A DNA stretch of 64,000 nucleotides from positions 62,001 to 126,000 of IMG/VR virus record IMGVR_UViG_3300042563_002309. One strand, given 5' to 3'. Shown piece by piece: positions 1 to 8,968 of this stretch. Positions within the stretch are counted from its first letter, which is position 1. Each line of letters starts with the position of its first letter. The position numbers and the translations under genes were made by a program. This DNA comes from a virus. Under the pieces are notes generated by a model. That model had not been told where the DNA came from, ran no database searches, and saw only the letters and a program-made list of their open reading frames with translations.

Positions 1-1
1 A

Positions 2-1249
2 TTACGACCAGATTATTTTGATTCAGATGCTCACAAATGGATTCTAGAAACTACTATTAAGTATTATGATAAGTATCATACTACAATTTCTTTAGAGGCA
101 TTAAAAATCGAATTACAGAAAGTAGAGAATGATATTCTACAAGTAGCAGTTAAATCAGAATTGAGAAATTGTTATGAAGCAACTCAGGAAGATTTAGCAT
201 ACGTTGTAGAAGAATTTACTACCTTTGCCAAGAACCAAGAACTTAAAGCAGCATTATTAAACTCAGCAGATCTTTTAAACCAAGGAGACTTTGATGGAAT
301 CAGAGGATTGATTGAAAGAGCTATGAGAGCTGGTATGGATAAGAATATGGGTCATGAGTATAATAAGGATGTAGAGAGCCGTTATAGAGAGAACTACAGA
401 CCAACTATTCCAACACCTTGGCCGATTATGAATGAGACTATTGGAGGAGGATTCGGACCTGGAGATTTAATTATTATGTTTGGTAACCCTGGAGGAGGAA
501 AGTCTTGGACGATGGTTGCAGCAGCAGCACATGCAGTACTAATGGGTTATAATGTAAATTACTATACTTTAGAACTTGGAGAGGATTATGTAGGTAAACG
601 CTTTGACTGCTACTTTACAGGTTACGGAATTGAAGAAGTAAATAAGCATAGAGGAGAAGTAGAAAAAATTGTAGGTAAGTTAAAAGGAAAACTTATCGTA
701 AAGGAATATCCACCAAAAGGAGCTTCAATTAATACAATTAAATCTCATATTCAGAAATGTATGGATATGGATCACAAACCAGATATGATTGTTATTGACT
801 ATGTCGATTATTTAAAAGCACCTTCGAAATCTCGTTTCACAGAGAGAAAAGATGAAATAGATGACGTATTCATTGCAACGAAAGGATTAGCTAAGGAACT
901 TCAAATACCTATTCTAACACCATCTCAAGTTAATAGAATGGGTGCTAAGGATTCTGTTATTGAAGGAGACAAAGCAGCAGGTTCTTACGACAAGATGATG
1001 GTAGCAGATGTTTGTTTATCTCTATCGAGAATGAAAGAAGATAAAGTTTTAGGAACAGGAAGAATTCACGTAATGAAGAACAGATATGGAATGGACGGTA
1101 TGACTTGGGATGCTAAAGTTGATACAAATAATGGACATATTGAGATCTTAGGGCACATGTTAATCGACGAATCAGGTGACAAACCAAGAGGGAGTTACAA
1201 AGATATTGCCAATAAGTTCTTCGAATTAGAATCTCAAGTTCCAGGATAA
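2..1249 (+). CDS. Replicative DNA helicase, DnaB/gp41-like, 5'-truncated
   Basis: Hexameric SF4 helicase that would unwind the phage replication fork. The reading frame is open from base 2, so the gene begins upstream of the window; a TTG at 161 is only an internal codon. About 415 residues are visible. Seen: Walker A GNPGGGKS near visible residues 161-168, a TLELGEDYVGKR segment typical of DnaB-type RecA folds, and a Walker B-like MIVIDYVDYL near 263-272, followed by a TPSQVNR segment (DnaB motif-H3-like). The upstream visible part is helical, as in the DnaB N-terminal and linker regions. It is followed 54 bases later by ribonucleotide reductase, consistent with a replication and nucleotide supply block. 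The family assignment is strong; whether it needs a dedicated loader cannot be seen. Confidence 0.9.
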   Translation, partial: LRPDYFDSDAHKWILETTIKYYDKYHTTISLEALKIELQKVENDILQVAVKSELRNCYEATQEDLAYVVEEFTTFAKNQELKAALLNSADLLNQGDFDGIRGLIERAMRAGMDKNMGHEYNKDVESRYRENYRPTIPTPWPIMNETIGGGFGPGDLIIMFGNPGGGKSWTMVAAAAHAVLMGYNVNYYTLELGEDYVGKRFDCYFTGYGIEEVNKHRGEVEKIVGKLKGKLIVKEYPPKGASINTIKSHIQKCMDMDHKPDMIVIDYVDYLKAPSKSRFTERKDEIDDVFIATKGLAKELQIPILTPSQVNRMGAKDSVIEGDKAAGSYDKMMVADVCLSLSRMKEDKVLGTGRIHVMKNRYGMDGMTWDAKVDTNNGHIEILGHMLIDESGDKPRGSYKDIANKFFELESQVPG

Positions 1250-1303
1250 AAGCCTATTTATTTCTACAGCCATAATCTATAACAAATATTAAAAAAAGCC
1301 GAT

Positions 1304-2281
1304 ATGAGTCTAAAAGACGAACGCATAGTTTATAAACCATTTGAATACCCACAAGCACACGATTACTGGCTTAAAGCGCACCAAGCGCACTGGTTACATA
1401 CAGAAGTTCCAATGTCACAAGACGTAACAGATTGGAATTCAAACCTTAAACCGCACGAAAAAAACCTTATAGGAGGAATCCTAAAAGGCTTTGCTCAAAC
1501 AGAAACAGTTGTAAATGATTACTGGACATCTTTAGTAACAAAATGGTTTAGAAAACCAGAAGTTATTATGATGGCAGTTACTTTTGGAGCTTTCGAAACA
1601 ATCCATGCTGAAGCATATGCTTTACTAAACGAACAATTAGGATTAGATAATTTTGCAGAATTCTTAGAAGACGAATCAACTGCAGCTAAAATTCAATCTT
1701 TAATGGATGTTAGAGATGGAAATGCAGGAGAAACAGATTGGCATGAAGCAGCTAGATCTCTAGCAATATTCTCAGCATTTACTGAAGGAGTAAATTTATT
1801 CTCTTCTTTTGCAGTATTGTTATCATTTAAAATGAGAAACAAGCTAAAAGGAGTAGGGCAGATAGTTGAATGGTCTGTAAGAGATGAATCACTTCACTCA
1901 GAAGCAGGATGTTGGTTATTCAGAACTTTAATGGAAGAATATCCAGAATTAAAAACAGAAAGACTTATCAACGATATTAGAGAAGCGGCAACGCTTGCTT
2001 TAGAATTAGAATTCAATTTTATTGATAAAGTATTTGAAATGGGAGATTTAGAAAACTTATCTAAAAACGAACTAAAAAACTTTATTAAACACAGAGTAAA
2101 TACTAAGATGGGAGATTTAGGATTAAAACCATTAATACCTTCAGATCAAATCGATAAAGGAGCTTTAAAACAAATGTTATGGTTTGATGCTGTAGTAGCA
2201 GGAAAACAGCATACAGATTTTTTCGCATCAAGAGTAACAAATTATGCTAAAGGGCATATGGATTGGGACAACGCATTTTAA
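1304..2281 (+). CDS. nrdB: Ribonucleotide reductase class I beta subunit
   Basis: Small (radical-generating) subunit of class I ribonucleotide reductase, which makes deoxynucleotides for phage replication together with the alpha subunit encoded next. 325 residues, a normal length. Candidate metal ligands are visible in order: E67, E98 with H101 (ETIH), E161, and E195 with H198 (RDESLH). The radical tyrosine is probably Y105, four residues after H101 as in the E. coli enzyme, so this is not one of the tyrosine-modified or metal-free variants as far as the ligands show. Only 9 bases separate it from nrdA. The gene order beta then alpha is the reverse of many bacterial operons. Cytoplasmic. Confidence 0.95.
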   Translation: MSLKDERIVYKPFEYPQAHDYWLKAHQAHWLHTEVPMSQDVTDWNSNLKPHEKNLIGGILKGFAQTETVVNDYWTSLVTKWFRKPEVIMMAVTFGAFETIHAEAYALLNEQLGLDNFAEFLEDESTAAKIQSLMDVRDGNAGETDWHEAARSLAIFSAFTEGVNLFSSFAVLLSFKMRNKLKGVGQIVEWSVRDESLHSEAGCWLFRTLMEEYPELKTERLINDIREAATLALELEFNFIDKVFEMGDLENLSKNELKNFIKHRVNTKMGDLGLKPLIPSDQIDKGALKQMLWFDAVVAGKQHTDFFASRVTNYAKGHMDWDNAF

Positions 2282-2290
2282 TTTAATTTT

Positions 2291-4000
2291 ATGGGAGTAG
2301 ATTACAGTACCTGGAAACCAGGTGTAGATTATCCGGAATGGATGAATGAAGTATCTTTGGCTACAATTTCAAATGGTTATTTATTACCTGATGAAAATCC
2401 AAAGAAAGCTTACAAAAGAGTTGCTGATGCAGTAGCTAAGAGATTAGATCGTCCTGATCTAGCAAATAAATTTTACAAGTACATGTGGAAGGGTTGGTTA
2501 AACCTAGCTTCACCTGTATTATCAAACACTGGAACTGACAAAGGACTTCCAATCTCATGTTTCGGTATAGATACTCCTGATTCAATCAGAGGTATAGGAT
2601 TAACTAATGCAGAACTAATGAGACTTACTTCTTTAGGAGGAGGAGTTGGAATTGGATTAGGAAGAGTTAGAGGAAGAGGAAAGAAGATCGCAAATGGCGA
2701 TACAGGTAACTCAGAAGGAATTGTGCCTTGGGCTAAGATCTATGATTCAACTATCATTGCTACAAATCAAGGATCAGTTCGTAGAGGAGCAGCTTCTGTA
2801 AACTTAGATATTAATCACGAAGACATAAAAGAGTTTTTACGTATTAGAAGACCTCAAGGAGATCCAAACCGTCAGTGTTTAAATTTACACCAATGTGTTT
2901 CTATTGATGATAAGTTTATGCAGAGATTAGAGCATAGAGATCCAGAGGCAATGGAATTATGGGTTGAGATTTTAAAGTCAAGAGTTGAGACAGGAGAGCC
3001 TTATCTTATGTTTAAGGATAACGTTAACAACGCTAATCCACAGGCATACGTAAAAAACAACTTAGATGTAACAATGACTAATATCTGTTCAGAGATTGCA
3101 TTACATACTGACGAAGAGCATTCATTTGTTTGTTGTTTATCTTCTTTGAATATTACAAGATACGATGAGTGGAAAGATACTGACTTAGTTGAAACAGCAA
3201 TCTATTTCTTAGACGGAGTATTAGAAGAATTTTTAGTTAAGACAAATGGTAAAGATTCTATGATTAGAGCACACCGTTCTGCTAAAAAAGGAAGAGCATT
3301 AGGATTAGGAGTATTAGGATGGCATTCATTCTTACAATCAAAAGGATTACCATTTAATTCAATCGCATCTACTTCTTGGACAAATAGAATATTTGCACAG
3401 ATTAAAACACAAGCAGAAGCAGCTTCTAGAAAATTAGCTGAAGAGTATGGTGAACCAATCTGGTGTAAAGGAACAGGAATGAGAAATACGCATTTAATTG
3501 CTATTGCTCCAACAGTATCCAATTCAACAATCTCAGGAGGAGTATCAGCAGGTATTGAACCAATTCCAGCAAACGTTTATACTTTTAATTCATCTAAAGG
3601 AACTTTTATTAGAAAGAATCCAGTATTAGAAAAGTATTTAGAAGACAAAGGACATAATACAGAAGAGGTATGGCAACAAATTTTAAAAGATAGAGGATCA
3701 ATTGCAAATCTACCTGAAGACATTATGCCGTTTGACGATAAAGAAGTATTCTTAACATTTGCAGAAATAAATCAATTGGCTTTAGTAGAACAGGCTTCAG
3801 TAAGACAGAAGTATGTTGACCAGGCTCAATCATTAAACTTAGCATTCGATCCGGGAGATAGTCCTAAATTTATAAACCTTGTTCACCAGACAGCTTGGAA
3901 ACTTGGATTAAAAACGTTATATTATCTAAGAACCGATTCTGTCATAAACGGAGATATTGGAAGTAGAACTTCTGAAGACTGTTTAAGCTGTGATGGATAA
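2291..4000 (+). CDS. nrdA: Ribonucleotide reductase class I alpha subunit
   Basis: Catalytic subunit of class I ribonucleotide reductase. 569 residues, short because no N-terminal ATP-cone is visible, so dATP feedback inhibition through that domain is probably absent (inference). Active-site residues are all seen: C90 (PISC) and C281 as the redox pair, N264, C266 and E268 in the TNICSE motif, the Y544-Y545 radical-transfer pair near the C terminus, and a C-terminal C564-x2-C567 pair that would be re-reduced by thioredoxin or glutaredoxin. A thioredoxin gene lies at 12032. The glycine-rich LGGGVGIGLG segment is at about 115-124. Forms a two-gene unit with nrdB. Confidence 0.95.
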   Translation: MGVDYSTWKPGVDYPEWMNEVSLATISNGYLLPDENPKKAYKRVADAVAKRLDRPDLANKFYKYMWKGWLNLASPVLSNTGTDKGLPISCFGIDTPDSIRGIGLTNAELMRLTSLGGGVGIGLGRVRGRGKKIANGDTGNSEGIVPWAKIYDSTIIATNQGSVRRGAASVNLDINHEDIKEFLRIRRPQGDPNRQCLNLHQCVSIDDKFMQRLEHRDPEAMELWVEILKSRVETGEPYLMFKDNVNNANPQAYVKNNLDVTMTNICSEIALHTDEEHSFVCCLSSLNITRYDEWKDTDLVETAIYFLDGVLEEFLVKTNGKDSMIRAHRSAKKGRALGLGVLGWHSFLQSKGLPFNSIASTSWTNRIFAQIKTQAEAASRKLAEEYGEPIWCKGTGMRNTHLIAIAPTVSNSTISGGVSAGIEPIPANVYTFNSSKGTFIRKNPVLEKYLEDKGHNTEEVWQQILKDRGSIANLPEDIMPFDDKEVFLTFAEINQLALVEQASVRQKYVDQAQSLNLAFDPGDSPKFINLVHQTAWKLGLKTLYYLRTDSVINGDIGSRTSEDCLSCDG

Positions 4001-4011
4001 AAAATAAAAAT

Positions 4012-4467
4012 ATGACACTATTAATTATTTCACTATTTCTAGCAGTTGTAATTTTTCTACTAACAGTAAAGCTAAAAGACTATGTAGAAGAAGTAGCGCA
4101 ATTGAGAAAACAAATTGAAGAAACAGCTGCAGCTCATATAATTGAGAAAGCAAAAGTAAAAAAAGATTCAACATTTAGATCTTCAGCAGTTAACTGGGGT
4201 AAAACAATTGAACACTTTGTTCCGTTTATGACAAAGTTCCCTATACCGGCAGAAGATGTAGTATTCCTAGGAATGCCAATCGACTATGTAGGGTTTACTA
4301 ACACAGAGAGTAAAACCAAATGTGAGGTACATTTCATTGAAGTAAAATCAGGAAATGCATTTTTAATGGGAAAACAAAAGAATATTAAAAAAGCAATTCA
4401 AGAAGGAAGAGTTCACTGGCATGAAATTGCAGTAGATGGAAACCGAGTAGAGATCACGGAAGAATAG
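4012..4467 (+). CDS. Membrane-anchored Holliday-junction-resolvase-like PD-(D/E)XK nuclease
   Basis: 151 residues. The N-terminal 18 or so residues form one hydrophobic segment, followed by a charged coiled-coil stretch (about 20-50) and then a nuclease-like core. Candidate catalytic residues are E67, D91 in PIDYVGF, and E110/K112 in FIEVKSG, the spacing of a PD-(D/E)XK site. This layout matches the family described as endonuclease related to archaeal Holliday junction resolvase. A likely role is DNA branch processing at or near the membrane, but the substrate is inferred only from family. It starts 11 bases after nrdA, so it is probably co-transcribed. Confidence 0.7.
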   Translation: MTLLIISLFLAVVIFLLTVKLKDYVEEVAQLRKQIEETAAAHIIEKAKVKKDSTFRSSAVNWGKTIEHFVPFMTKFPIPAEDVVFLGMPIDYVGFTNTESKTKCEVHFIEVKSGNAFLMGKQKNIKKAIQEGRVHWHEIAVDGNRVEITEE

Positions 4468-4480
4468 CTATTTATATGAA

Positions 4481-5479
4481 ATGAATATATTAGCCAAAAT
4501 AGTAAAAATGTTATACCCTCTACTAATACTAGGGGGTATTTTATCTACGTACGGTCAAACCTTTACGCACTCTGGTTATATCTATGGATCAAACGCTACA
4601 GGTATACAAGGAGTACAGGTGCAGTTATATAGTAGAACAACACCTACTTTAACAGGATTTACAAACCAGCAAAATTATAACGGACATTCCTATTATAGAT
4701 CAACAAGTTCAATGACATGGACAGCTGCAAGACAGGCTTGTGCTAATATGGGAGGATATTTAGTAACTGTAACTACAGCAGCTGAAAATAACTTTATATT
4801 TAACTTATGGTCTGATGGATGGATAGGATTAACAGATGAAGTAGTAGAAGGCCAATGGAGATGGGTAACAGGAGAGCCGTACACTTGGGGAAACTGGAAC
4901 TCAGGAGAACCTAATAATTCAAATAATGAAGATTATACTCAATTTGTAGGAAACGGTAAATGGAATGATTTACCAAATACATCTTTACCGTATGTATTAG
5001 AATTTGACTATATAGTGACTTTTACACCCTGGACTTTGGTAACAACAGCAACAACAGATGTAACAGGGAGATATGTATTTTCAACACCAACAAATCCTTC
5101 TGTAGAATATTACATAACTTTTACTCCTCCAACCCTACCTACATTGCAAATAAGTGATGCACAGATTTCAAACACTGTAACTCTAGGATCACTGGCTTTA
5201 AAGAGTAGAGACTATTTTAGATTTGATGTTAATAATGATGGTAGAGTAACAATATCAGATACTTATTCAATATTTGCTAGAAGAAACGGAATATTTACAT
5301 CCTTTCCAGCATCCCCTCCAGACAGTAGAATATTTACAACAACTCAATGGAGTACAATTAATGCAAGTACAACAAACCTGAAAGCAACATTTCCAGGGGT
5401 ACAGACAATTACAATTAATACACCTGTATCGGGTGGAGTTTCTTCTTACTATATTACTAGACTAGGGTATAGCAACTAA
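4481..5479 (+). CDS. Exported C-type lectin-like protein with dockerin-like C terminus
   Basis: 332 residues. A signal peptide covers about residues 1-25 with a likely cleavage before Q26. A C-type lectin-like domain follows at about 66-176 with WIGL (114-117), EPN (143-145) and WND (161-163); EPN plus WND is the calcium and mannose-type sugar-binding signature of the family. After a short beta-rich linker, DVNNDGRVTISD at 249-260 resembles the calcium loop of a dockerin, followed by a module of about 70 residues shared with the end of the next protein. Inference: a secreted sugar-binding protein that can be tethered through its C terminus. Whether it sits on the infected cell, is released, or joins the virion cannot be told. 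The CTATTTAT sequence just before the start may be regulatory. Confidence 0.75.
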   Translation: MNILAKIVKMLYPLLILGGILSTYGQTFTHSGYIYGSNATGIQGVQVQLYSRTTPTLTGFTNQQNYNGHSYYRSTSSMTWTAARQACANMGGYLVTVTTAAENNFIFNLWSDGWIGLTDEVVEGQWRWVTGEPYTWGNWNSGEPNNSNNEDYTQFVGNGKWNDLPNTSLPYVLEFDYIVTFTPWTLVTTATTDVTGRYVFSTPTNPSVEYYITFTPPTLPTLQISDAQISNTVTLGSLALKSRDYFRFDVNNDGRVTISDTYSIFARRNGIFTSFPASPPDSRIFTTTQWSTINASTTNLKATFPGVQTITINTPVSGGVSSYYITRLGYSN

Positions 5480-5557
5480 AATCAGTACTATTTATAAAAG
5501 GTATGAGAGTGCATAAGCACCCGGTTGTGAAATAAAAATAACTTAAAAACAAAAGAA

Positions 5558-6649
5558 ATGAAAAAATTACTTTTAGTATTGAGTTTAGTTTTAGTATCAT
5601 TAACAGGATTTGCACAAACTATCGCACCTGATGCTACTAAGCCTTACTTAATATTTGACGCTAGTTACAACCTGGCACCACTTGGAGCAACACCTACAAA
5701 CGTTGCAATTTATTATGATAATGCTGGTTCTACAGCTATCAAAGCAGTACAGTACAGATTTTGGTACGACAAAAACGTATTTGCTTCTCCTACAGTGACT
5801 TACACTGGAACTGAAGCAAACAATTATTTCCAAACATTAGTAAATGCTACTGAAGGAAATGTAACAGTTACATGGGTTTACACAGGAGCAGATGCTGCTT
5901 TCAATATTGCTGACGGAGCAATGTTCAACGTAGCTTTACCATTTAAAGCAGGTTATACAAACGGTGCAGTAACAGCAATGGCGTTTACAGGAGCGACAGC
6001 TTACCCGGCTTACGGTACTCTAGCAAATGGAACTGATACTACACTAGGATTACATAATTACGGAGGAGCGTTCACAGAACCAGTATTTAACTATGCTGCT
6101 ACATTCTTAAATGATCCAACCAACCCAGCTTCAGACGTTCCAGTAATATTACAAAAATCTTCAAACGGAACAACTTGGGTAGATGTAATGACAGTTAATA
6201 CAGCAACTACAACAGGAGTAGCATCATTCACAACTAACTTAGATCAAAACTACTGGCAAATTAGAGTAAAAGTAGCACCAGGATTAACAGCACCAGGAGC
6301 ATTAGCAGCAGCAGATGCAAATATGATTGCTCAAATCGCTACAGGAATACAAGCTCCAACTGGAACTCAATTCTATACTGCTAACCCTAACCAAGCAAAT
6401 GGAATAACAATTTCAGATTCATATACAGTATTCTCTAGATTGGCTCAAGGTTTATCAGTTTACCCAAACACACCTGATTTACTATTCTTTACAGAAGCTC
6501 AATACAACACTATTGCAGCAGCTACAACAGATCAGTCAGCAACAATTCCAGGGGTAGCAACATTCTTATCAGCTAACATTAACAATACAACAGCAGCCAA
6601 TTACTATCTTCTAGTATTAGGAGACGCAAACGGAACAGGACGCAACTAA
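5558..6649 (+). CDS. Exported cohesin-like protein with dockerin-like C-terminal module
   Basis: 363 residues with a clear signal peptide (MKKLLLVLSL..., cleavage near residue 19, GFAQ). Residues about 20-170 read as a cohesin-like beta-sandwich: a run beginning AIKAVQYRFWYDK, then a GNVTVTWVY strand, then an exposed acidic loop. The C-terminal 85 residues align by eye with the end of the lectin protein upstream (ITISDSYTVFSRL against VTISDTYSIFARR), and the protein ends in GDANGTGRN, which looks like the start of a calcium loop. The first loop lacks most calcium-binding acids. A small hairpin (GTGC ATAA GCAC) lies in the 78-base gap before the gene. Role unknown; the pairing of cohesin-like and dockerin-like parts suggests an adaptor. 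Confidence 0.65.
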   Translation: MKKLLLVLSLVLVSLTGFAQTIAPDATKPYLIFDASYNLAPLGATPTNVAIYYDNAGSTAIKAVQYRFWYDKNVFASPTVTYTGTEANNYFQTLVNATEGNVTVTWVYTGADAAFNIADGAMFNVALPFKAGYTNGAVTAMAFTGATAYPAYGTLANGTDTTLGLHNYGGAFTEPVFNYAATFLNDPTNPASDVPVILQKSSNGTTWVDVMTVNTATTTGVASFTTNLDQNYWQIRVKVAPGLTAPGALAAADANMIAQIATGIQAPTGTQFYTANPNQANGITISDSYTVFSRLAQGLSVYPNTPDLLFFTEAQYNTIAAATTDQSATIPGVATFLSANINNTTAANYYLLVLGDANGTGRN

Positions 6650-6650
6650 T

Positions 6651-7382
6651 ATGCTACGCTATATAATCATAGCACTGTTATCAATAAATTCACTCTATTC
6701 CCAGGTACAATTTCAAGTGCCTGGGATTACAGTGTCTCCGTCTAATACCATAGATCTACCTGTAGCTATTCTAACAAATGGAAATGCAGTAGGGAGTTTA
6801 GAATTTGCTTTAAATTACGATCAAAGCATTTTACAATTCTCAGAAATAATTTTATCTGAAAAAGCACAAACCTGGTTAACCTATACAATGGATACCGGAA
6901 GTGGAAAAGTAAGATGGGGAGGATATGATAGAACACATGGACAGCATACTGTAACAGCTCCAACAGAATTATTCATATTAAAATTTACAGTACTTAATCC
7001 TAACTGGACTACAACTCCTATAACCGTAGGAAGAAAGACAGCTGGAAATGTACAAGGGTGGGATATCGCTGTAACTAATACAGATGGTTATATCAACTAT
7101 AATAGGTATGCAGCTCCTTTAGATGAAGATGGAATTCACGGAAAAGTATATCCAGTACCTACAGATGGAATTATAACAATGGAGATGTCTTTACCAGTGA
7201 GTGGAGATTATGAAATTGCAGTTTACGACATGGGAGGAAATCAACTAAGTATAAAGAAAGAACGTTTTGCAAAAGGACCGAATACTACTTATGGAGATCT
7301 AACTGCTTACCCAAGTGGTAACTATTTATTAAATATAAGAAGTAAGAACTTCGCAAAAACATTTAAAGTAATAAAAAAATAA
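6651..7382 (+). CDS. Exported cohesin-like protein with type IX secretion C-terminal sorting domain
   Basis: 243 residues. Signal peptide at about 1-17 (ends LYSQ). Residues 19-150 form a cohesin-like domain (IDLPVAI, SLEFALNYDQSILQF). Residues 164-243 match the Por/type IX secretion A-type sorting domain pattern: KVYPVPTDG, a GDYEIAVYDMGG strand pair, YPSGNYLLNIRS, and a Lys-rich end (KVIKK). In Bacteroidota this domain routes periplasmic proteins through the type IX system and is usually removed during attachment to the cell surface. The gene starts one base after the previous stop, so the three exported proteins are co-expressed. Inference: this is the surface anchor of a phage-encoded cohesin/dockerin-like set. 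Confidence 0.75.
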   Translation: MLRYIIIALLSINSLYSQVQFQVPGITVSPSNTIDLPVAILTNGNAVGSLEFALNYDQSILQFSEIILSEKAQTWLTYTMDTGSGKVRWGGYDRTHGQHTVTAPTELFILKFTVLNPNWTTTPITVGRKTAGNVQGWDIAVTNTDGYINYNRYAAPLDEDGIHGKVYPVPTDGIITMEMSLPVSGDYEIAVYDMGGNQLSIKKERFAKGPNTTYGDLTAYPSGNYLLNIRSKNFAKTFKVIKK

Positions 7383-7385
7383 GCT

Positions 7386-7709
7386 ATGTCAGAAGAAACA
7401 AACAACGAAGGTGGATTATCAGGATTGAAAAAAACCTTAATCGGAACTCTAACTACAGTAATCGGTGGAGCAGGTATTTGGGTATCAACAACTTTATTCG
7501 GAGGTCACTCAGAAGATAAAGAAGAAGTGAAAACAGAACAAGTAGCACCAGCACCAGCAGCAGCACCTGTCATTAATGTTAATTTGGAGAACAACAACAC
7601 CAACCAACAAAAACAACAATCAAACAACTCTAATTCAGCTAAAGCCGCTCCTGCTCCAGTTCAACAAGCAGCACCAGCACCAGCTCCTGCTCAAAAAGAA
7701 TCTTGGTAA
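7386..7709 (+). CDS. Small membrane protein with Ala/Pro- and Asn/Gln-rich tail
   Basis: 107 residues, not recognised. One hydrophobic segment at about residues 18-38 (LIGTLTTVIGGAGIWVSTTL) has no clear cleavage site, so it is probably a membrane anchor. The rest is low complexity: acidic at 42-50, then Ala/Pro runs and an Asn/Gln-rich stretch. Such tails often act as flexible spacers through the periplasm. It starts four bases after the type IX substrate gene and is followed by another single-span protein, so it may serve the same exported-protein block or act in lysis. Confidence 0.6.
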   Translation: MSEETNNEGGLSGLKKTLIGTLTTVIGGAGIWVSTTLFGGHSEDKEEVKTEQVAPAPAAAPVINVNLENNNTNQQKQQSNNSNSAKAAPAPVQQAAPAPAPAQKESW

Positions 7710-7712
7710 TAG

Positions 7713-7982
7713 ATGGAAGAGACAAAAGGGTTCATGGATACATTCCTGTCTAAACTAAAGGAACAGTCTTTTACTATAATAGTTATGGTAGGAATAATCT
7801 GGTACCAGGGAGTGATGATGGAAGAAAGAGTTGCCTATTGGCAAAAACTCTATGAGGCTCAAAAGGCTTATATTGAGGAAACTACTAAAGAAGATAAAGC
7901 AATTTTATTAGAAAGAGTAAAAGATTTAACAGATCAAAGAGAAAAGTATATAGAAGATTTATTAATACAAAAAAATAAATAA
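7713..7982 (+). CDS. Single-span membrane protein with coiled coil
   Basis: 89 residues, unknown. One hydrophobic segment at about 20-35 (FTIIVMVGIIWYQGV) is followed by a charged helical region with heptad-like spacing to the end. The topology resembles an inner-membrane spanin or a small phage scaffold protein, but a separate spanin-like pair is found at 48.4 kb, so that role is doubtful. It sits three bases after the preceding gene and two bases before the next. Confidence 0.6.
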   Translation: MEETKGFMDTFLSKLKEQSFTIIVMVGIIWYQGVMMEERVAYWQKLYEAQKAYIEETTKEDKAILLERVKDLTDQREKYIEDLLIQKNK

Positions 7983-7984
7983 AA

Positions 7985-8968
7985 ATGGCAGACGAAACAA
8001 TCGGAGTTGTAGTAGGTAACGAACAAGCAGGTGCATCAGCAGAAGCACACGCGGGAACAGAAGTAACAGATACATCAGTATCAGCAAATGCCGGAGTATC
8101 AGCCGAGGCTCATGCCAATGTAGAAAATACAACCGAAGTTGTAGAAGGAGTAGATATTAATTCAGAAGCACACGCTACAGCAGAAGCATCAGTAGAAGCA
8201 CAAGCACAAGCAGGATGGGATGGACATGACGCTTCAGCATCAGCTGGAGTAACAGCTGAAGTAAAAGTAGAGGTAGAAGCTTCAACAGAAGTAGAAACTG
8301 ATTACGGAACAGCAGGAGTACATGCCGGAGCATATGCAGAAGCACATGCAGGAGTAGAAGCAAATGCTTCAATAGGAGAACATGGAGCTGAAGCTAACGC
8401 AGGAGCATCAGTGGGAACATCAGTAGGAGTAGAAGCAGGAGTAACAGCACAATCAGGTGATGTATCAGCAGAAGCAAATGCAGGAGTATCTGTAGGGGTA
8501 CAAGCAGGAGCAGAAGTTGGAGGTGGAGCTACTTACGATGATGGAGCTATCACATTAGGAGTTGAAGGTGAATTAGCACTTTTAGTTGGTGTAGATGTAG
8601 ACGCATCAGTAACTATAGATGTATCGGATGAAGTAGAAGCAGCTAAAGCAGCGGCAGAAGAAGCGGCTAAAGCAGCAGCAGATTTATTAGCATCTCAAGA
8701 AGCAGCTGAAGCACAACGTGTAGCAGAAGAAACAGCAGCAGAAACAAAACGTGTAGCAGATGAAGCAGCTAGAGTATTAGCAGAACAAGCTGCAGCAACT
8801 GAGAGAAGATTAGCTGAAGAAGCAGCAGCAGCTCAAAGAGAATTAGAAAGACAAGCAAGAGAAGCTCAAGACGTACTTGATAGAAAAGCAAGAGAAGCTC
8901 AAGATGCACTTAATAATGCAGGTAAAGCAATAGAAAAAAGTAAAGCTAATCCAAGAAATTGGTTCTAA
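7985..8968 (+). CDS. Ala/Glu/Val-rich repeat protein with C-terminal coiled coil
   Basis: 327 residues with strongly biased composition. Residues about 10-215 carry degenerate short repeats built around AEAHAG, SAEANAGVSVG and similar units, with small and larger side chains alternating every second residue, which would suit an elongated beta structure. From about 216 to 310 the pattern changes to Ala/Glu/Arg heptads typical of a long coiled coil, and the protein ends in NPRNWF. No signal peptide or membrane span is visible. The reading frame is intact, so the bias is not a sequencing artefact. Function unknown; an elongated structural or fibrous protein is one possibility. The stop overlaps the next start (TAATG). 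Confidence 0.65.
   Translation: MADETIGVVVGNEQAGASAEAHAGTEVTDTSVSANAGVSAEAHANVENTTEVVEGVDINSEAHATAEASVEAQAQAGWDGHDASASAGVTAEVKVEVEASTEVETDYGTAGVHAGAYAEAHAGVEANASIGEHGAEANAGASVGTSVGVEAGVTAQSGDVSAEANAGVSVGVQAGAEVGGGATYDDGAITLGVEGELALLVGVDVDASVTIDVSDEVEAAKAAAEEAAKAAADLLASQEAAEAQRVAEETAAETKRVADEAARVLAEQAAATERRLAEEAAAAQRELERQAREAQDVLDRKAREAQDALNNAGKAIEKSKANPRNWF

Noticed and set aside
3202-3522. Minus-strand open frames across coding regions (for example here, 44769-45158 and 52380-52784)
   Set aside because: They lie opposite strongly supported + strand genes, are low in known motifs, and every confident gene and promoter in the window is on the + strand.
4468-5495. T4-type late promoter TATAAATA
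   Set aside because: Only its reverse complement (TATTTATA) occurs at these gaps, facing away from the genes, so a T4 late system is not supported.
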